This document shows positions 1 through 8,465 of a stretch of 37,518 nucleotides of DNA, one piece after another. The notes under the pieces were generated by a model. The model did no database searches. It saw only the letters and a list, made by a program, of their open reading frames with translations, and was not told the DNA's origin. The first letter of the stretch is position 1. Every line of letters begins with the position of its first letter. Source of the DNA: Saccharopolyspora sp. NFXS83 (lineage in GTDB: Bacteria > Actinomycetota > Actinomycetes > Mycobacteriales > Pseudonocardiaceae); contig NZ_JAPFGB010000036.1 in the NCBI RefSeq assembly GCF_026241095.1, positions 3,234 through 40,751 on the forward strand, in the 5' to 3' direction. Position numbers and translations under genes: made by a program.

Positions 1-90
1 AAGCCCACGGCCTCGCAGCCCACCGCAGCGAAATCCACGACGGCCAAGCCCACGGCCTCGCAGCCCACCGCAGCGAAATCCACGACGGCG
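1..90 (+). repeat. 45-bp tandem repeat inside the ppk N-terminal tail
   Basis: Bases 1-45 and 46-90 are identical except for the last base. Each unit encodes 15 residues ([15 protein letters not shown]) in the ppk frame. The array may continue left of the window. Unit length is a multiple of three, so changes in copy number would keep the frame. Confidence 0.85.
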
Positions 91-2424
91 AAATCGACCG
101 CCGCCAAGTCCACCGCGCGCAAGACCTCCACGGCGAAGGCCGCACCGAACGCCACGGGCGGCTCCCCCGCAGCGAAGCCGAGGACGTCCCGGATGCGCAC
201 CGCGAAGCCCGCAACCACCTCGGCGGCACCGGCGAGCGCTCGGCGCAAGACCGCCGCCGCGACCGCTGCCCCGGCCCCGCCTCCGGCGCCGAAACCGCCG
301 GTGAACGGCGAAGGCGCCCGCGTGCCGGCCGCTCCGCCCGCGGTGACCCGCGCCGCAGCCAGCACCGACCTGCCCGACGACCGCTACCTGAACCGCGAGC
401 TGTCCTGGCTGGACTTCAACGCCCGCGTGCTCGCCGTCGCCGAGGATCCCTCGCAACCGGTCCTGGAACGCGCCAAGTTCCTGGCGATCTTCGCCTCCAA
501 CCTGGACGAGTTCTACATGGTCCGCGTCGCGGGCCTGAAGCGCCGCGAGGAGACCGGGCTCTCGGTGCGCAGCGCCGACGGGCTCACACCGCACGAGCAG
601 CTCGCCCGCATCGCCGCCCGCAACCAGGACCTCACCGAGAAGCTGGGCCGCACGTTCCTCGACGAGCTGGTGCCGGAACTGGAGGCCAACGGCATCCGGA
701 TCATGCGCTGGGAGCAGCTCGACCGGCCTGAGCAGCAGGTGCTGGGCCGCTACTTCGACGACCACATCTTCCCGGTGCTGACCCCGCTGGCCGTGGACCC
801 GGCGCACCCGTTCCCGTACATCTCGGGGCTGTCGCTGAACCTCGCGGTCACCGTCAGCGACCCGGAGGAGGGCCTGCGCCGGTTCGCCCGCGTCAAGGTG
901 CCGGACAACGTGCCCCGGCTGATCCGCGTCGAGGCCGACCGGGAGAACGAGCGGGCGACGTTCCTGCCGCTGGAAGAGCTCATCGCCGCGCACCTGGACA
1001 CGTTGTTCCCCGGCATGGACATTAGCGACCACCACATCTTCCGGGTCACCCGCAACGCGGACCTGGAAGTGGAGGAGGACCGCGACGAGGACCTGCTGCA
1101 GGCCATGGAGCGGGAGCTGGCGCGCCGCCGGTTCGGCCCGCCGGTGCGCCTCGAGGTCACCGACACGATGAGCGAGACGATGCTCGAACTCCTGCTGCGG
1201 GAGCTCGAAGTCGACGCGCACGACGTGGTCGAGGTGCCGGGGCTGCTGGACCTGTCCTGCCTGTTCCAGCTGGACAAGCTGCAACGCCCGGATCTGAAGA
1301 ACCCGCCGTTCGTGCCCGCCACGCACCCCGCGTTCGCGGAGGGCCAGACGCCGAAGAGCATCTTCGCGACGCTGCGCGAGGGCGACGTGCTGGTGCACCA
1401 CCCCTACGACGCGTTCTCCACCTCGGTGCAGCGGTTCATCGAGCAGGCCGCGGCCGATCCGCACGTGCTGGCGATCAAGCAGACGCTGTACCGCACCTCC
1501 GGCGACTCGCCGATCGTGAACGCGCTGATCGACGCCGCCGAGGCGGGCAAGCAGGTGGTGGCGCTGGTCGAGCTGAAGGCGCGGTTCGACGAGCAGGCCA
1601 ACATCCAGTGGGCGCGCACGCTGGAACGCGCCGGCGTGCACGTGGTCTACGGCCTGGTGGGCTTGAAGACGCACTGCAAGACGGCGCTCGTGGTCCGCCA
1701 GGAGGGCTCCACGATCCGCCGCTACTGCCACCTGGGCACCGGCAACTACAACCCGAAGACTGCCCGCACCTACGAGGACCTGGGGCTGCTGACGGCCGCC
1801 CCGGCGGTGGGCGCGGACCTCACTGACCTGTTCAACGTGCTCACCGGCTACGCCCGGCACGGCACGTACCGGCGGATCCTGGTGTCCCCGCACGGCATCC
1901 GGCTCGGCATCGTGGAACGCATCGAGGCGGAGGCGGAGCGCGCTCGCGCCGGAGAGCCGTGCGGCATCCGGATGAAGGTCAACTCGCTGGTCGACGAGCA
2001 GATCATCGACGCGCTGTACCGGGCTTCGCTGGCGGGCGTGCCGATCCGGATCGTGGTGCGCGGCATCTGCGCGCTGCAGGCCGGGGTGGTCGGCCTCAGC
2101 GAGAACATCGAGGTGCGGTCGATCCTGGGGCGCTTCCTGGAGCACTCCCGGGTGTTCCACTTCGTCGGCATCGACGAACGCTGGATCGGCAGCGCGGACA
2201 TGATGCACCGCAACCTGGATCGCCGGATCGAGGCGCAGGTGCGGGTGGTCGACCCGAAGCTGACCGAGCAGCTGGACGCGATGCTGGACTCGGCGCTGCA
2301 CCCGTCGACGCGGTGCTGGGTGCTCAACGCCAAGGGCGACTGGGAGGCCTCACCGCGCAGCGGCGAGCAGGTTCGCGATCACCAGGCGGAGATGTTGCGC
2401 CAGCACGGGGCGAAGGTGCAATGA
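1..2424 (+). CDS. ppk: Polyphosphate kinase 1, N-terminus cut by window edge
   Basis: Polyphosphate kinase transfers the gamma-phosphate of ATP to a growing polyphosphate chain, through a phosphohistidine intermediate, in the cytoplasm. The core begins near the [14 protein letters not shown] motif and runs to the stop at 2422-2424. The conserved KTHCK and FLEHSR histidines and the [19 protein letters not shown] block fit Ppk1. An ATG occurs at 193, but the same frame is open to base 1 and the extra 64 codons continue the Lys/Ala/Pro/Thr composition seen after 193, so the real start probably lies outside the window. This gives an unusual basic, low-complexity extension of more than 110 residues before the catalytic domain. 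The stop overlaps the mutT1 start as ATGA, which suggests translational coupling. Ppk followed by mutT1 matches mycobacterial gene order. The family call is certain; the start is unknown. Confidence 0.95.
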   Translation, partial: KPTASQPTAAKSTTAKPTASQPTAAKSTTAKSTAAKSTARKTSTAKAAPNATGGSPAAKPRTSRMRTAKPATTSAAPASARRKTAAATAAPAPPPAPKPPVNGEGARVPAAPPAVTRAAASTDLPDDRYLNRELSWLDFNARVLAVAEDPSQPVLERAKFLAIFASNLDEFYMVRVAGLKRREETGLSVRSADGLTPHEQLARIAARNQDLTEKLGRTFLDELVPELEANGIRIMRWEQLDRPEQQVLGRYFDDHIFPVLTPLAVDPAHPFPYISGLSLNLAVTVSDPEEGLRRFARVKVPDNVPRLIRVEADRENERATFLPLEELIAAHLDTLFPGMDISDHHIFRVTRNADLEVEEDRDEDLLQAMERELARRRFGPPVRLEVTDTMSETMLELLLRELEVDAHDVVEVPGLLDLSCLFQLDKLQRPDLKNPPFVPATHPAFAEGQTPKSIFATLREGDVLVHHPYDAFSTSVQRFIEQAAADPHVLAIKQTLYRTSGDSPIVNALIDAAEAGKQVVALVELKARFDEQANIQWARTLERAGVHVVYGLVGLKTHCKTALVVRQEGSTIRRYCHLGTGNYNPKTARTYEDLGLLTAAPAVGADLTDLFNVLTGYARHGTYRRILVSPHGIRLGIVERIEAEAERARAGEPCGIRMKVNSLVDEQIIDALYRASLAGVPIRIVVRGICALQAGVVGLSENIEVRSILGRFLEHSRVFHFVGIDERWIGSADMMHRNLDRRIEAQVRVVDPKLTEQLDAMLDSALHPSTRCWVLNAKGDWEASPRSGEQVRDHQAEMLRQHGAKVQ

Positions 2425-3452
2425 CCGCTGCGCACGAACCGGAGCAACCGATGACGACGAGCAGGCCGGTGACGATCCGTGCCGCGGGGGCGGTGCTGTG
2501 GCGCCCCGGTACCGACGGGGCGCCCGAGGTGGCCGTGGTGCACCGCCCGCGCTACGACGATTGGTCGCTGCCGAAGGGAAAGCTCGATCCGGGTGAGACG
2601 GCGGCGCACGCCGCCGCGCGGGAAGTGCTGGAGGAGACCGGGTTCGGTTGCGTGCTCTCCGGCTTCCTGAGGCGGGTCAGCTACGAGGTTCCGGGCGCGG
2701 GCGGCGGCACCGGCAAGCAGGTGGACTACTTCATCGCCCGCGCGGGCGACGGCCACTTCGAGGTCAACGACGAGGTCGACGAACTCGTGTGGACGGCGCT
2801 GCCGAAGGCGCGGGAACTGCTGAGCTACCCGCAGGACCGGCACGTTCTGGACGAGTTCACCGCGCTGCCCGACGACCCGGTGACGCTGCTGCTGGTGCGG
2901 CACGCGAAGGCCGGGAAGCGGTCGGACTTCGACGGTGACGACACCCTGCGTCCGCTGTCCGGGGCCGGTCGCAGGCAGCGCGACGCGCTGCACTCCTGGC
3001 TGCCGCTGTTCGGTCCGGAACGGGTGTACTCGGCGCCTCGGGTGCGCTGCGCGCAGACGGTGCAGCCGCTGGCGGCGGACCTGGGCATCGAGGTGGCCCC
3101 GGAGCCGCTGCTGTCCGAGGAGGGCTACCTGGAGGACCCGGCCGCGGCCGTGCACCGGTTGCTGCGGATCGCAGCGGGCGCGGGCACGGCAGTGGTCTGC
3201 AGCCAGGGCGGCGTGATCCCGGATCTGGTGGGCAGGCTGGTGGAATCCGCCGCGCTGCACCCGGCCGAGCCGGGCGAGGCCCCGAGCGCCGAGCTCGCGG
3301 TGGGCGAAGCCGTCAGCGGGGACGTGGTCAGCGCCAAGGGGAGCGTGTGGACGCTGCGGTTCAGCCGGGACGTGCACACCGGCAACGGTTCCGGCCCGCT
3401 GCTGCGGCTGGTGTCGGCCGACTACCTGGCGGACGCCTCTGCCGCTGGATGA
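2421..3452 (+). CDS. mutT1: MutT1-like NUDIX hydrolase fused to histidine phosphatase
   Basis: This 343-residue protein has two domains. Residues about 18-145 form a NUDIX domain with a complete Nudix box ([20 protein letters not shown], starting near residue 53). From about residue 152 there is a histidine phosphatase (phosphoglycerate mutase-like) domain with the [10 protein letters not shown] signature. Mycobacterial MutT1 has the same layout and hydrolyses 8-oxo-dGTP/8-oxo-GTP and diadenosine polyphosphates, so sanitation of oxidised nucleotides is the likely role. The start at 2421 overlaps the ppk stop (ATGA) and has GAAGG four bases upstream. An in-frame ATG at 2451 with GGAG six bases upstream is a credible alternative and would remove ten residues. 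The gene is followed by a hairpin repeat element. Confidence 0.92.
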   Translation: MTAAHEPEQPMTTSRPVTIRAAGAVLWRPGTDGAPEVAVVHRPRYDDWSLPKGKLDPGETAAHAAAREVLEETGFGCVLSGFLRRVSYEVPGAGGGTGKQVDYFIARAGDGHFEVNDEVDELVWTALPKARELLSYPQDRHVLDEFTALPDDPVTLLLVRHAKAGKRSDFDGDDTLRPLSGAGRRQRDALHSWLPLFGPERVYSAPRVRCAQTVQPLAADLGIEVAPEPLLSEEGYLEDPAAAVHRLLRIAAGAGTAVVCSQGGVIPDLVGRLVESAALHPAEPGEAPSAELAVGEAVSGDVVSAKGSVWTLRFSRDVHTGNGSGPLLRLVSADYLADASAAG

Positions 3453-3461
3453 GTTGCTTGA

Positions 3462-3637
3462 GTGGCCGGGTGGCGGAACCTCAGCGGCTTCCTCGCTGCG
3501 GGATCTTTTCCCGAGTGGCTCCGCCACGAGGGAAAAAGCCGTCCTCGCGAGGAAGCCGCTGAGAACCCGCGGGTGACCGCCTTCTCGACGTGGGCTATGC
3601 GCTGACGCGCATACAGGCACGGCCTCCGGCCGCAAGG
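3462..3637 (+). repeat. Convergent-gap hairpin element, copy 1
   Basis: This is a structured element ten bases after the mutT1 stop. Stem I has perfect 17-bp arms (3480-3496 and 3547-3563, CTCAGCGGCTTCCTCGC). Nested inside it are TTTTCCC/GGGAAAA and GTGGC/GCCAC pairs. Stem II is TATGCGC/GCGCATA (3596-3602, 3607-3613). Stem III is CGGCC/GGCCG (3620-3632). Related copies lie at 7841-7940, 12290-12480 and, inverted, 20757-21005. The gap is between convergent genes (mutT1 and hupB). The element may work as a bidirectional terminator and may be spread as a REP-like sequence; both ideas are inference. Confidence 0.85.
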
Positions 3638-3717
3638 CGCGGTTCGGTCGCTTCGCTCTTCGCGGACCGGGGCGTCCGAGGCGGGGCATCGAGGCTGGAA
3701 ACGTCTCGCCGTGGAGC

Positions 3718-3791
3718 GGTTCTTGGACCGGAACGGCGATGATCCCGGCCCGATCGCCATCGCGATCGCACCGGGATCATCGCTGAGAACC
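3718..3791. terminator. Nested inverted repeat downstream of hupB
   Basis: Perfect 13-bp arms GCGATGATCCCGG (3736-3748) and CCGGGATCATCGC (3771-3783) enclose an inner CGATCGC/GCGATCG hairpin (3751-3768). They are flanked by GGTTCT (3718-3723) and AGAACC (3786-3791), giving a third pairing layer. It lies 160 bp beyond the hupB stop in the mutT1-hupB convergent gap. There is no T-tract. A bidirectional terminator is likely, but another DNA-structure role cannot be excluded. The rest of 3638-3952 shows nothing else I can name. Confidence 0.5.
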
Positions 3792-3952
3792 GGCGGAGCA
3801 CCTCTGTTCGGGCACGGCCGCGGTGCCCGTGGCACGGGTACCGGGGCCGCGCGTCGCTCCGCCGCCGCGCGTGGCGCGGGTGACGCTGCGCCGTGTGCGG
3901 GGATGCCACCCGCGAACGCCTGCGAAGCTCGGCTCGCTCAGGCGGCGAGCGC

Positions 3953-4777
3953 TCACTTCTTGGCGGTCTTGCGCGTGGTCTTGCCCGCGGAGGCCTTGGC
4001 GGTCGAGGTCTGGGCGCCGGACGTCTTGGCCGCGGAGGTCTTCGCGGCGGAGGTCTTGGCGGTCGACTTCGAGGCGGTGGCCTTGGTGGTGGCGGCCTTC
4101 TTCGGCGCGGCCTTGGTGGCCGGAGCCTTGGTGGCCGTCGCCTTGGAGGTCGTGGCCTTGCCGGTGGCGGCCTTGGAGGCGGTCGCCTTGGTCGCGGTCG
4201 CCTTGGTTCCGGTGGACTTGGCGGCGGTCGTCTTGCTGCCCGCGGCCGTCTTCGGCGCGGCCTTGGTGGCGGCCGGCTTCGCGCTGGACCGCGTGGCGGC
4301 GGCCTTCTTCGGCGCCGTCTTGGTGGCGGCGGCGGTCTTCGCCGTGCTCCGGGTGCCCGCTGCCTTGGTGGCGGGGGCCTTGGTCGCCGTACCGGCGGAC
4401 TTGGTCGTGGCGCGCCCGGTGCCCGCGGTCTTCGTCGCGGTGCTGCGGGTGCCCGCGGACTTGGTGCCCGCCGACTTCGCGGCCGTCGCGCGGGGCAGTT
4501 TCCGGCTGCCGCCCACGACTTCCTTGAACTGGGTGCCGGCGCGGAATGCCGGGACGTTGGTCTTCTTCACCTTGACGGCCTCGCCGGTGCGCGGGTTGCG
4601 CGCGGTGCGGGCGGCACGTGCGCGCTTCTCGAAGACACCGAAGCCGGTGATGTTGACCTTTTCGCCCTTGTTGACGTTGCGGACGATGAGGTCCACGACG
4701 CCCTCTACCGCCTGACTGGCGGTCTTCTTGTCGCCGAGGCGTTCCGCGAGTGCCTCGATGAGTTGGGCTTTGTTCAC
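3953..4777 (-). CDS. hupB: HU-type nucleoid protein with long Lys/Ala-rich H1-like tail
   Basis: A 274-residue histone-like protein. Residues 1-90 are a standard HU domain ([24 protein letters not shown], and the DNA-binding arm ARNPRTGE near residues 59-66). The rest is a low-complexity tail of repeated TKA, AKT and KKA blocks ending in KTAKK, as in actinobacterial HupB/HupS, where such tails bind DNA and compact the nucleoid. The tail, about 175 residues, is long for the family. I chose the GTG at 4777 because it matches the usual HU N-terminus and has GGGAGGG upstream; the reading frame itself stays open further upstream. The gene is convergent with mutT1 and lies downstream of leuCD on the same strand, separated by 229 bp with inverted repeats, so it is probably transcribed on its own. 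Confidence 0.95.
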   Translation of the reverse strand: MNKAQLIEALAERLGDKKTASQAVEGVVDLIVRNVNKGEKVNITGFGVFEKRARAARTARNPRTGEAVKVKKTNVPAFRAGTQFKEVVGGSRKLPRATAAKSAGTKSAGTRSTATKTAGTGRATTKSAGTATKAPATKAAGTRSTAKTAAATKTAPKKAAATRSSAKPAATKAAPKTAAGSKTTAAKSTGTKATATKATASKAATGKATTSKATATKAPATKAAPKKAATTKATASKSTAKTSAAKTSAAKTSGAQTSTAKASAGKTTRKTAKK

Positions 4778-4860
4778 TTCAGTCCCTCCCAGGACAACAA
4801 CGGCCCCGTCGGGCCGACTCAAAACCCACGGTAAAGCCCTGAGTTGCCGAATGCCATTCG

Positions 4861-4887
4861 CCACGCCCCATTTTTTCGTTGGGGCGT
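4861..4887. terminator. Inverted repeat between leuD and hupB
   Basis: CACGCCCC (4861-4868) pairs with GGGGCGTG (4880-4887), and the loop holds a T-run. It could end leaders or readthrough from leuCD, or be part of the hupB upstream region. The sequence does not decide between these. Confidence 0.35.
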
Positions 4888-4942
4888 GGGGCTTTCGGCG
4901 GCTCAGGGCTCGTATCGCCGGTTTCCCGGTTAGGTTGTGAAC

Positions 4943-5000
4943 ACCGGCCGCGGAGTCGGATTTTCCCTGCGCAGCAAGGAGAACCGAGCCCGCGGCCGGT
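4943..5000 (-). terminator. Inverted repeat just after leuD, possible terminator
   Basis: ACCGGCCGCGG (4943-4953) and CCGCGGCCGGT (4990-5000) form perfect 11-bp arms, starting seven bases after the leuD stop. The 36-base loop is long and there is no T-tract, so the call is tentative. Confidence 0.35.
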
Positions 5001-5006
5001 TCCGGT

Positions 5007-5609
5007 TCAGCCCGCGCGAGCGGGCAGCGTGGCCGGTTTGAAGGAAGGGCGGGTTTTCTCGTACGTGTCGATCGTCTCGGCGTGGCGCAGGGTCAAACCG
5101 ATGTCGTCGAGCCCTTCCAGCAGCCGCCAGCGGGTGTAGTCGTCGATGGCGAACGGGACGGTGAGGTCTTTCGCCTGCACGGTCCGCTCTTGCAGATCGA
5201 CGGTCACCTGGGTGCCGGGCTCGTTCTCCAGCAGCTTCCAGAGCAGTTCCACATCGGACTGGGCGCACTCGGCGGCGAGCAGTCCCTGTTTGCCGGAGTT
5301 GCCGCGGAAGATGTCGGCGAACCGGGAGGAGATGACCACCCGGAAGCCGTAGTCCTTGAGCGCCCACACGGCGTGCTCGCGGGACGATCCGGTGCCGAAG
5401 TCGGGTCCGGCGACCAGCACGCTGCCGTTGCGGAAGGCGTCGTTGTTGAGGATGAAGTTCTCGTCGTTGCGCCACGCGGCGAACAACGCGTCCTCGAACC
5501 CCGTGCGCGCGACCCGCTTGAGGTACACGGCGGGGATGATCTGGTCAGTGTCCACGTTGGACCGCCGCAGCGGAACGCCGACGCCGGTGTGCTGGGTGAA
5601 CGGTTCCAT
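5007..5609 (-). CDS. leuD: 3-isopropylmalate dehydratase small subunit
   Basis: LeuD supplies the swivelling domain of isopropylmalate isomerase, which with LeuC converts 2-isopropylmalate to 3-isopropylmalate in leucine synthesis. The 200-residue protein has the expected length. It carries the family motifs near the N-terminus ([14 protein letters not shown]), the [17 protein letters not shown] substrate loop at about residues 68-84, and the [11 protein letters not shown] segment. The ATG at 5609 is preceded by AAAGGAG. It follows leuC after 25 bp on the same strand, so the two are cotranscribed, and the pair is divergent from ndgR. All expected motifs are intact. Confidence 0.97.
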   Translation of the reverse strand: MEPFTQHTGVGVPLRRSNVDTDQIIPAVYLKRVARTGFEDALFAAWRNDENFILNNDAFRNGSVLVAGPDFGTGSSREHAVWALKDYGFRVVISSRFADIFRGNSGKQGLLAAECAQSDVELLWKLLENEPGTQVTVDLQERTVQAKDLTVPFAIDDYTRWRLLEGLDDIGLTLRHAETIDTYEKTRPSFKPATLPARAG

Positions 5610-5634
5610 CGTTGCTCCTTTCGGGTCGGGTGGA

Positions 5635-7038
5635 TCAGTCGAGGTCGTCGGGCGACGACAGGGTGCCGCGCACCGCGGTGGCGGCGGCCACCAGCGGGGA
5701 GACCAGGTGGGTGCGACCGCCTTTGCCCTGCCGTCCCTCGAAGTTCCGGTTCGAGGTCGACGCGCTGCGCTCGCCGGGGGCGAGCTGGTCGGGGTTCATC
5801 CCGAGGCACATGGAGCAGCCCGCCGAACGCCATTCGGCGCCCGCGGCGGTGAAAACCTCGTTGAGCCCTTCGGACTCGGCCTGCAGCCGCACCTTCATCG
5901 AGCCGGGCACCACCAGCATCCGCACGTCCTGGGCCACCTTGCGCCCGTCCAGGACGGCCGCTGCGGCCCGCAGGTCCTCGATGCGGCCGTTGGTGCAGGA
6001 ACCGAGGAAGACGGTGTCCACGGCGACCTCGCGCAGCGGCGTGCCGCCTTCCAGGCCCATGTAGTCGAGCGCCTTCTCGACGGCGTAGCGCTCGGAGTCG
6101 TCGCCGATGGTCTCCGGGTCGGGGATGCGCTCCCCCAGCGGCAGGCCCTGCCCGGGGTTGGTGCCCCAGGTGACGAACGGGGTCAGCGAGTCAGCGTCGA
6201 GGGTGATCTCGGCGTCGAATTCGGCGTCCTCGTCGGTGCGCAGCGTCTTCCAGTACTCGACGGCGGCGTCCCAGTCGGTGCCTTCCGGCGCGTGCGGGCG
6301 GCCCTTGAGGTACTCGAAAGTCGTCTCGTCGGGGGCGATCATCCCGGCGCGGGCGCCCGCTTCGATCGACATGTTGCAGACCGTCATGCGGGATTCCATG
6401 GACAGCTGCCGGATCGCTTCGCCCCGGTACTCCAGGACGTAGCCCTGCCCGCCGCCGGTCCCGATCTGGGCGATGACGGCGAGGATGATGTCCTTGCTCG
6501 TCACGCCGGGCCGCAACGAGCCTTCGACGTTGATCGCCATGGTCTTGAACGGGCGCAGCGGCAGCGTCTGGGTGGCCAGCACGTGCTCCACTTCGGAGGT
6601 GCCGATGCCGAACGCGAGCGCGCCGAACGCGCCGTGGGTGGAGGTGTGGCTGTCGCCGCACACCACCGTGGTGCCGGGCTGGGTGAGCCCCAGCTGCGGT
6701 CCCACCACGTGCACGATGCCCTGCTCCGCGTCGCCCATCGGGTGCAGGCGGACGCCGAACTCCTCGCAGTTGCGCCGCAAGGTGTCCACCTGGGTGCGCG
6801 ACACCGGGTCGGCGATCGGGAGATCGATGCCGGTGGTGGGCACGTTGTGGTCCTCGGTGGCGATCGTGAGGTCGGGGCGGCGGACCGGCCGGTCCGCCAG
6901 CCGCAGCCCTTCGAACGCCTGCGGGCTGGTGACTTCGTGCACGAGGTGGAGGTCGATGTAGAGCAGGTCCGGCTCATGACCTTCGCCTCGGCGCACGATG
7001 TGGCCGCTCCAGACCTTCTCCGCGAGCGTGTTGCCCAT
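5635..7038 (-). CDS. leuC: 3-isopropylmalate dehydratase large subunit
   Basis: LeuC is the aconitase-family large subunit that holds the [4Fe-4S] cluster for the second step of leucine synthesis. The 467-residue protein starts [15 protein letters not shown]. It shows the [33 protein letters not shown] core (quoted here only as a landmark between its [10 protein letters not shown] and EVEHVLATQ ends), and cluster-ligand cysteines in the [12 protein letters not shown] and GCSMCLGMN segments. The ATG at 7038 has GGGGAGGAG upstream. It is divergent from ndgR across a 96-bp gap that contains a palindromic operator, so repression by NdgR is likely; the related LtbR and NdgR proteins are known to bind leuCD upstream regions. 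leuD follows in the same operon. Confidence 0.97.
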   Translation of the reverse strand: MGNTLAEKVWSGHIVRRGEGHEPDLLYIDLHLVHEVTSPQAFEGLRLADRPVRRPDLTIATEDHNVPTTGIDLPIADPVSRTQVDTLRRNCEEFGVRLHPMGDAEQGIVHVVGPQLGLTQPGTTVVCGDSHTSTHGAFGALAFGIGTSEVEHVLATQTLPLRPFKTMAINVEGSLRPGVTSKDIILAVIAQIGTGGGQGYVLEYRGEAIRQLSMESRMTVCNMSIEAGARAGMIAPDETTFEYLKGRPHAPEGTDWDAAVEYWKTLRTDEDAEFDAEITLDADSLTPFVTWGTNPGQGLPLGERIPDPETIGDDSERYAVEKALDYMGLEGGTPLREVAVDTVFLGSCTNGRIEDLRAAAAVLDGRKVAQDVRMLVVPGSMKVRLQAESEGLNEVFTAAGAEWRSAGCSMCLGMNPDQLAPGERSASTSNRNFEGRQGKGGRTHLVSPLVAAATAVRGTLSSPDDLD

Positions 7039-7101
7039 CGCTCCTCCCCATCGAGATGTGGTGGTCGCACCCCGGTTCCGGGGCACTGTCCCAAAGAGTG
7101 G

Positions 7102-7122
7102 ACTTCTCAGATATCGAGAAGT
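7102..7122. promoter_or_regulatory. Palindromic operator between leuC and ndgR
   Basis: ACTTCTC (7102-7108) and GAGAAGT (7116-7122) are perfect 7-bp arms around AGATATC. The centre resembles the TCTGAGATATC-type core reported for LtbR-like IclR regulators. It overlaps the expected ndgR promoter and lies 63 bp upstream of the leuC start. NdgR is the obvious candidate to bind it, controlling itself and leuCD. Confidence 0.7.
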
Positions 7123-7128
7123 TAGTAT
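7123..7128 (+). promoter_or_regulatory. -10 box of ndgR; transcript probably leaderless
   Basis: TAGTAT ends six bases before the GTG start at 7135, which is the spacing expected when transcription begins at the start codon. No Shine-Dalgarno sequence is present. The operator abuts the box on its 5' side. Confidence 0.45.
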
Positions 7129-7134
7129 CGGTAC

Positions 7135-7836
7135 GTGGGACAGCATAGCGGCATCGGAGTGTTGGACAAGGCAGTGGCCGTGTTGCAGGCCGTGGCGGGC
7201 GAACCGTGCGGCCTGACGGAGTTGTGCGGGCGCACGGGCCTGCCCAGGGCGACGGCGCATCGGCTCGCGGTGGGCCTGGAGGTGCACCGCTTGCTGCGCC
7301 GCGGCTCGGACGGCCGGTGGCGTCCCGGTGCCGCACTGGCGGAGCTGGCGGGCGGCGCGGTGGACCCCTTGCTGGAGGCCGCTTCGACGGTGCTGCCCAA
7401 ATTGCGGGACATCACGGGCGAAAGCGTGCAGCTCTACCGCCGGGACGGCATGCAGCGCCTGTGCATCGCTTCCGCGGAACCCCCCAGCGGCCTGCGCGAC
7501 ACGGTCCCCGTGGGCTCCACCCTCCCGATGGTCGCGGGCTCCGGGGCGAAGGTCCTGGCCGCCTGGGCGGATCCCGCGACGCAACGAGCGGTCCTGGCCG
7601 AAGCGGTCTTCGGAGAACGCACTCTCCTGGAGGTCAGGCGGCGGGGCTGGGCTCAAAGCGTCGCGGAACGAGAATCAGGCGTGGCCAGCGTCTCGGCCCC
7701 CGTCCGCGACTCCCAAGGCGGCGTAGTGGCCGCGATCTCCGTCTCAGGCCCCATAGACCGAATGGGCCGCCGCCCAGGAGCCCGCTGGGCAGCAGACCTG
7801 CTAGCAGCAACCGAAGGCTTGCAGAACCGCCTCTGA
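7135..7836 (+). CDS. ndgR: IclR-family regulator of leuCD (NdgR/LtbR type)
   Basis: This 233-residue IclR-family regulator begins [20 protein letters not shown], an N-terminus typical of NdgR, LtbR and AreB proteins of actinobacteria. Residues about 8-60 form the winged helix-turn-helix ([20 protein letters not shown]). The rest is the IclR effector-binding domain, including the [18 protein letters not shown] segment. Family members bind leuCD and other amino-acid operator sites and sense branched-chain amino acids or related signals. The start is a GTG with no ribosome-binding site, so the mRNA is probably leaderless. Divergence from leuC and the palindrome between them support direct control of leucine synthesis. 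A hairpin repeat element follows five bases after the stop. Confidence 0.93.
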   Translation: MGQHSGIGVLDKAVAVLQAVAGEPCGLTELCGRTGLPRATAHRLAVGLEVHRLLRRGSDGRWRPGAALAELAGGAVDPLLEAASTVLPKLRDITGESVQLYRRDGMQRLCIASAEPPSGLRDTVPVGSTLPMVAGSGAKVLAAWADPATQRAVLAEAVFGERTLLEVRRRGWAQSVAERESGVASVSAPVRDSQGGVVAAISVSGPIDRMGRRPGARWAADLLAATEGLQNRL

Positions 7837-7840
7837 GGCC

Positions 7841-7940
7841 CCCGGCAGCGGGGTCTCAGCTGGTTCCTCGCCGCAGGATCGCTTTCCCGATGGCTCCGCC
7901 ACGAGGGAACAGCCGTCCGCGCGAGGAACCATCTGCCCCC
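7841..7940 (+). repeat. Convergent-gap hairpin element, copy 2 (stem I only)
   Basis: Arms CAGCTGGTTCCTCGC (7857-7871) and GCGAGGAACCATCTG (7921-7935) pair with one mismatch. The inner TGGC-TCC-GCCA hairpin and the TTCCC/GGGAA pair are kept. Stems II and III are absent. It sits in the convergent gap between ndgR and the tRNA-Glu gene, in the same orientation as copies 1 and 3. Bases 7941-8041 that follow are C/A-rich with a short (AAGACC)3 run and show no gene. Confidence 0.8.
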
Positions 7941-8041
7941 ACCGCAACGCCGGTCGCATTGCACGACCACCACTCACCCACCAACAAGACCAAGACCAAG
8001 ACCACCAAAGCAGCACAAAGCCACTCACCAACCCCGAACAC

Positions 8042-8081
8042 GATTAGGGCCCCACTTCCAAAAGGAAGTGGGGCCCTAATC
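8042..8081 (-). terminator. Terminator of the tRNA transcription unit
   Basis: An 18-bp perfect stem (8042-8059 with 8064-8081) closes on a 4-base loop, directly after the 3' end of tRNA-Glu. There is no long T-tract, as is common for actinobacterial terminators. Confidence 0.85.
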
Positions 8082-8085
8082 ACTG

Positions 8086-8158
8086 TAGTCCCGACGGGAT
8101 TCGAACCCGCGCCGCCGGCGTGAGAGGCCGGTGTCCTAGGCCGCTAGACGACGGGGCC
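8086..8158 (-). tRNA. tRNA-Glu (anticodon CTC)
   Basis: The 73-base cloverleaf has D arm GTC/GAC, a 5-bp anticodon stem CCGGC/GCCGG with loop CTCTCAC (anticodon CTC, codon GAG), and T arm GCGGG-TTCGAAT-CCCGT. CCA is not encoded. The acceptor stem has G1-U72 and a C3-A70 mismatch; the other pairs are canonical. It is the second gene in a unit with tRNA-Gln and ends at the strong hairpin 8042-8081. Its product is the substrate of GltX. Confidence 0.9.
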
Positions 8159-8165
8159 CTAGAAC

Positions 8166-8187
8166 GAACGATCATTGCTGATCGTTC
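8166..8187 (-). other. Hairpin between the two tRNA genes
   Basis: GAACGATCA (8166-8174) and TGATCGTTC (8179-8187) form a perfect 9-bp stem with a 4-base loop, filling the spacer between tRNA-Gln and tRNA-Glu. It may guide precursor processing. Confidence 0.5.
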
Positions 8188-8189
8188 CG

Positions 8190-8261
8190 CTGGGGTACCA
8201 GGACTCGAACCTAGACTAACTGAACCAGAATCAGTCGTGCTGCCGATTACACCATACCCCA
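8190..8261 (-). tRNA. tRNA-Gln (anticodon CTG)
   Basis: The 72-base cloverleaf has acceptor arms TGGGGTA and TACCCCA with discriminator G, anticodon loop TTCTGGT (anticodon CTG, codon CAG) and T loop TTCGAGT. CCA is not encoded. The U1-A72 pair is the usual recognition feature for transamidation of Glu-tRNA(Gln) by GatCAB, which is encoded in this same window. Confidence 0.95.
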
Positions 8262-8343
8262 TCGGCTTCGGTGTCCAGCGGTCTTCGCTCGGGCTTCTGG
8301 AGGAAGTCCGACCGGTTCGTCGCTGTCCGCCTTGCTGATGAAA

Positions 8344-8372
8344 ATAGTAGAGCATGGCCCGCGACGCCGTGA
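8344..8372 (-). promoter_or_regulatory. Probable promoter of the tRNA unit
   Basis: On the minus strand a -10 box TACTAT (8349-8344) is preceded by TCACGG (8372-8367) with 17-bp spacing. It lies about 80 bp upstream of the tRNA-Gln 5' end. The -35 match is weak. Bases 8373-8465 show nothing else. Confidence 0.4.
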
Positions 8373-8465
8373 CAGCACCCCCCTCTTATGCCGATTTCCC
8401 TGGTGGGGGCGGGTTTCGGGTGCACCGTCGCGGGTGGACGTCACCGGTTCGCGGGCCGGGCTCGG

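Noticed and set aside
3711-4834. Long plus-strand open frames across the HU tail region
   Set aside because: They are read opposite hupB. Their Gly/Arg- or Val/Ala-rich repeats are the mirror of the Lys/Ala codons, and no start or family feature supports them.
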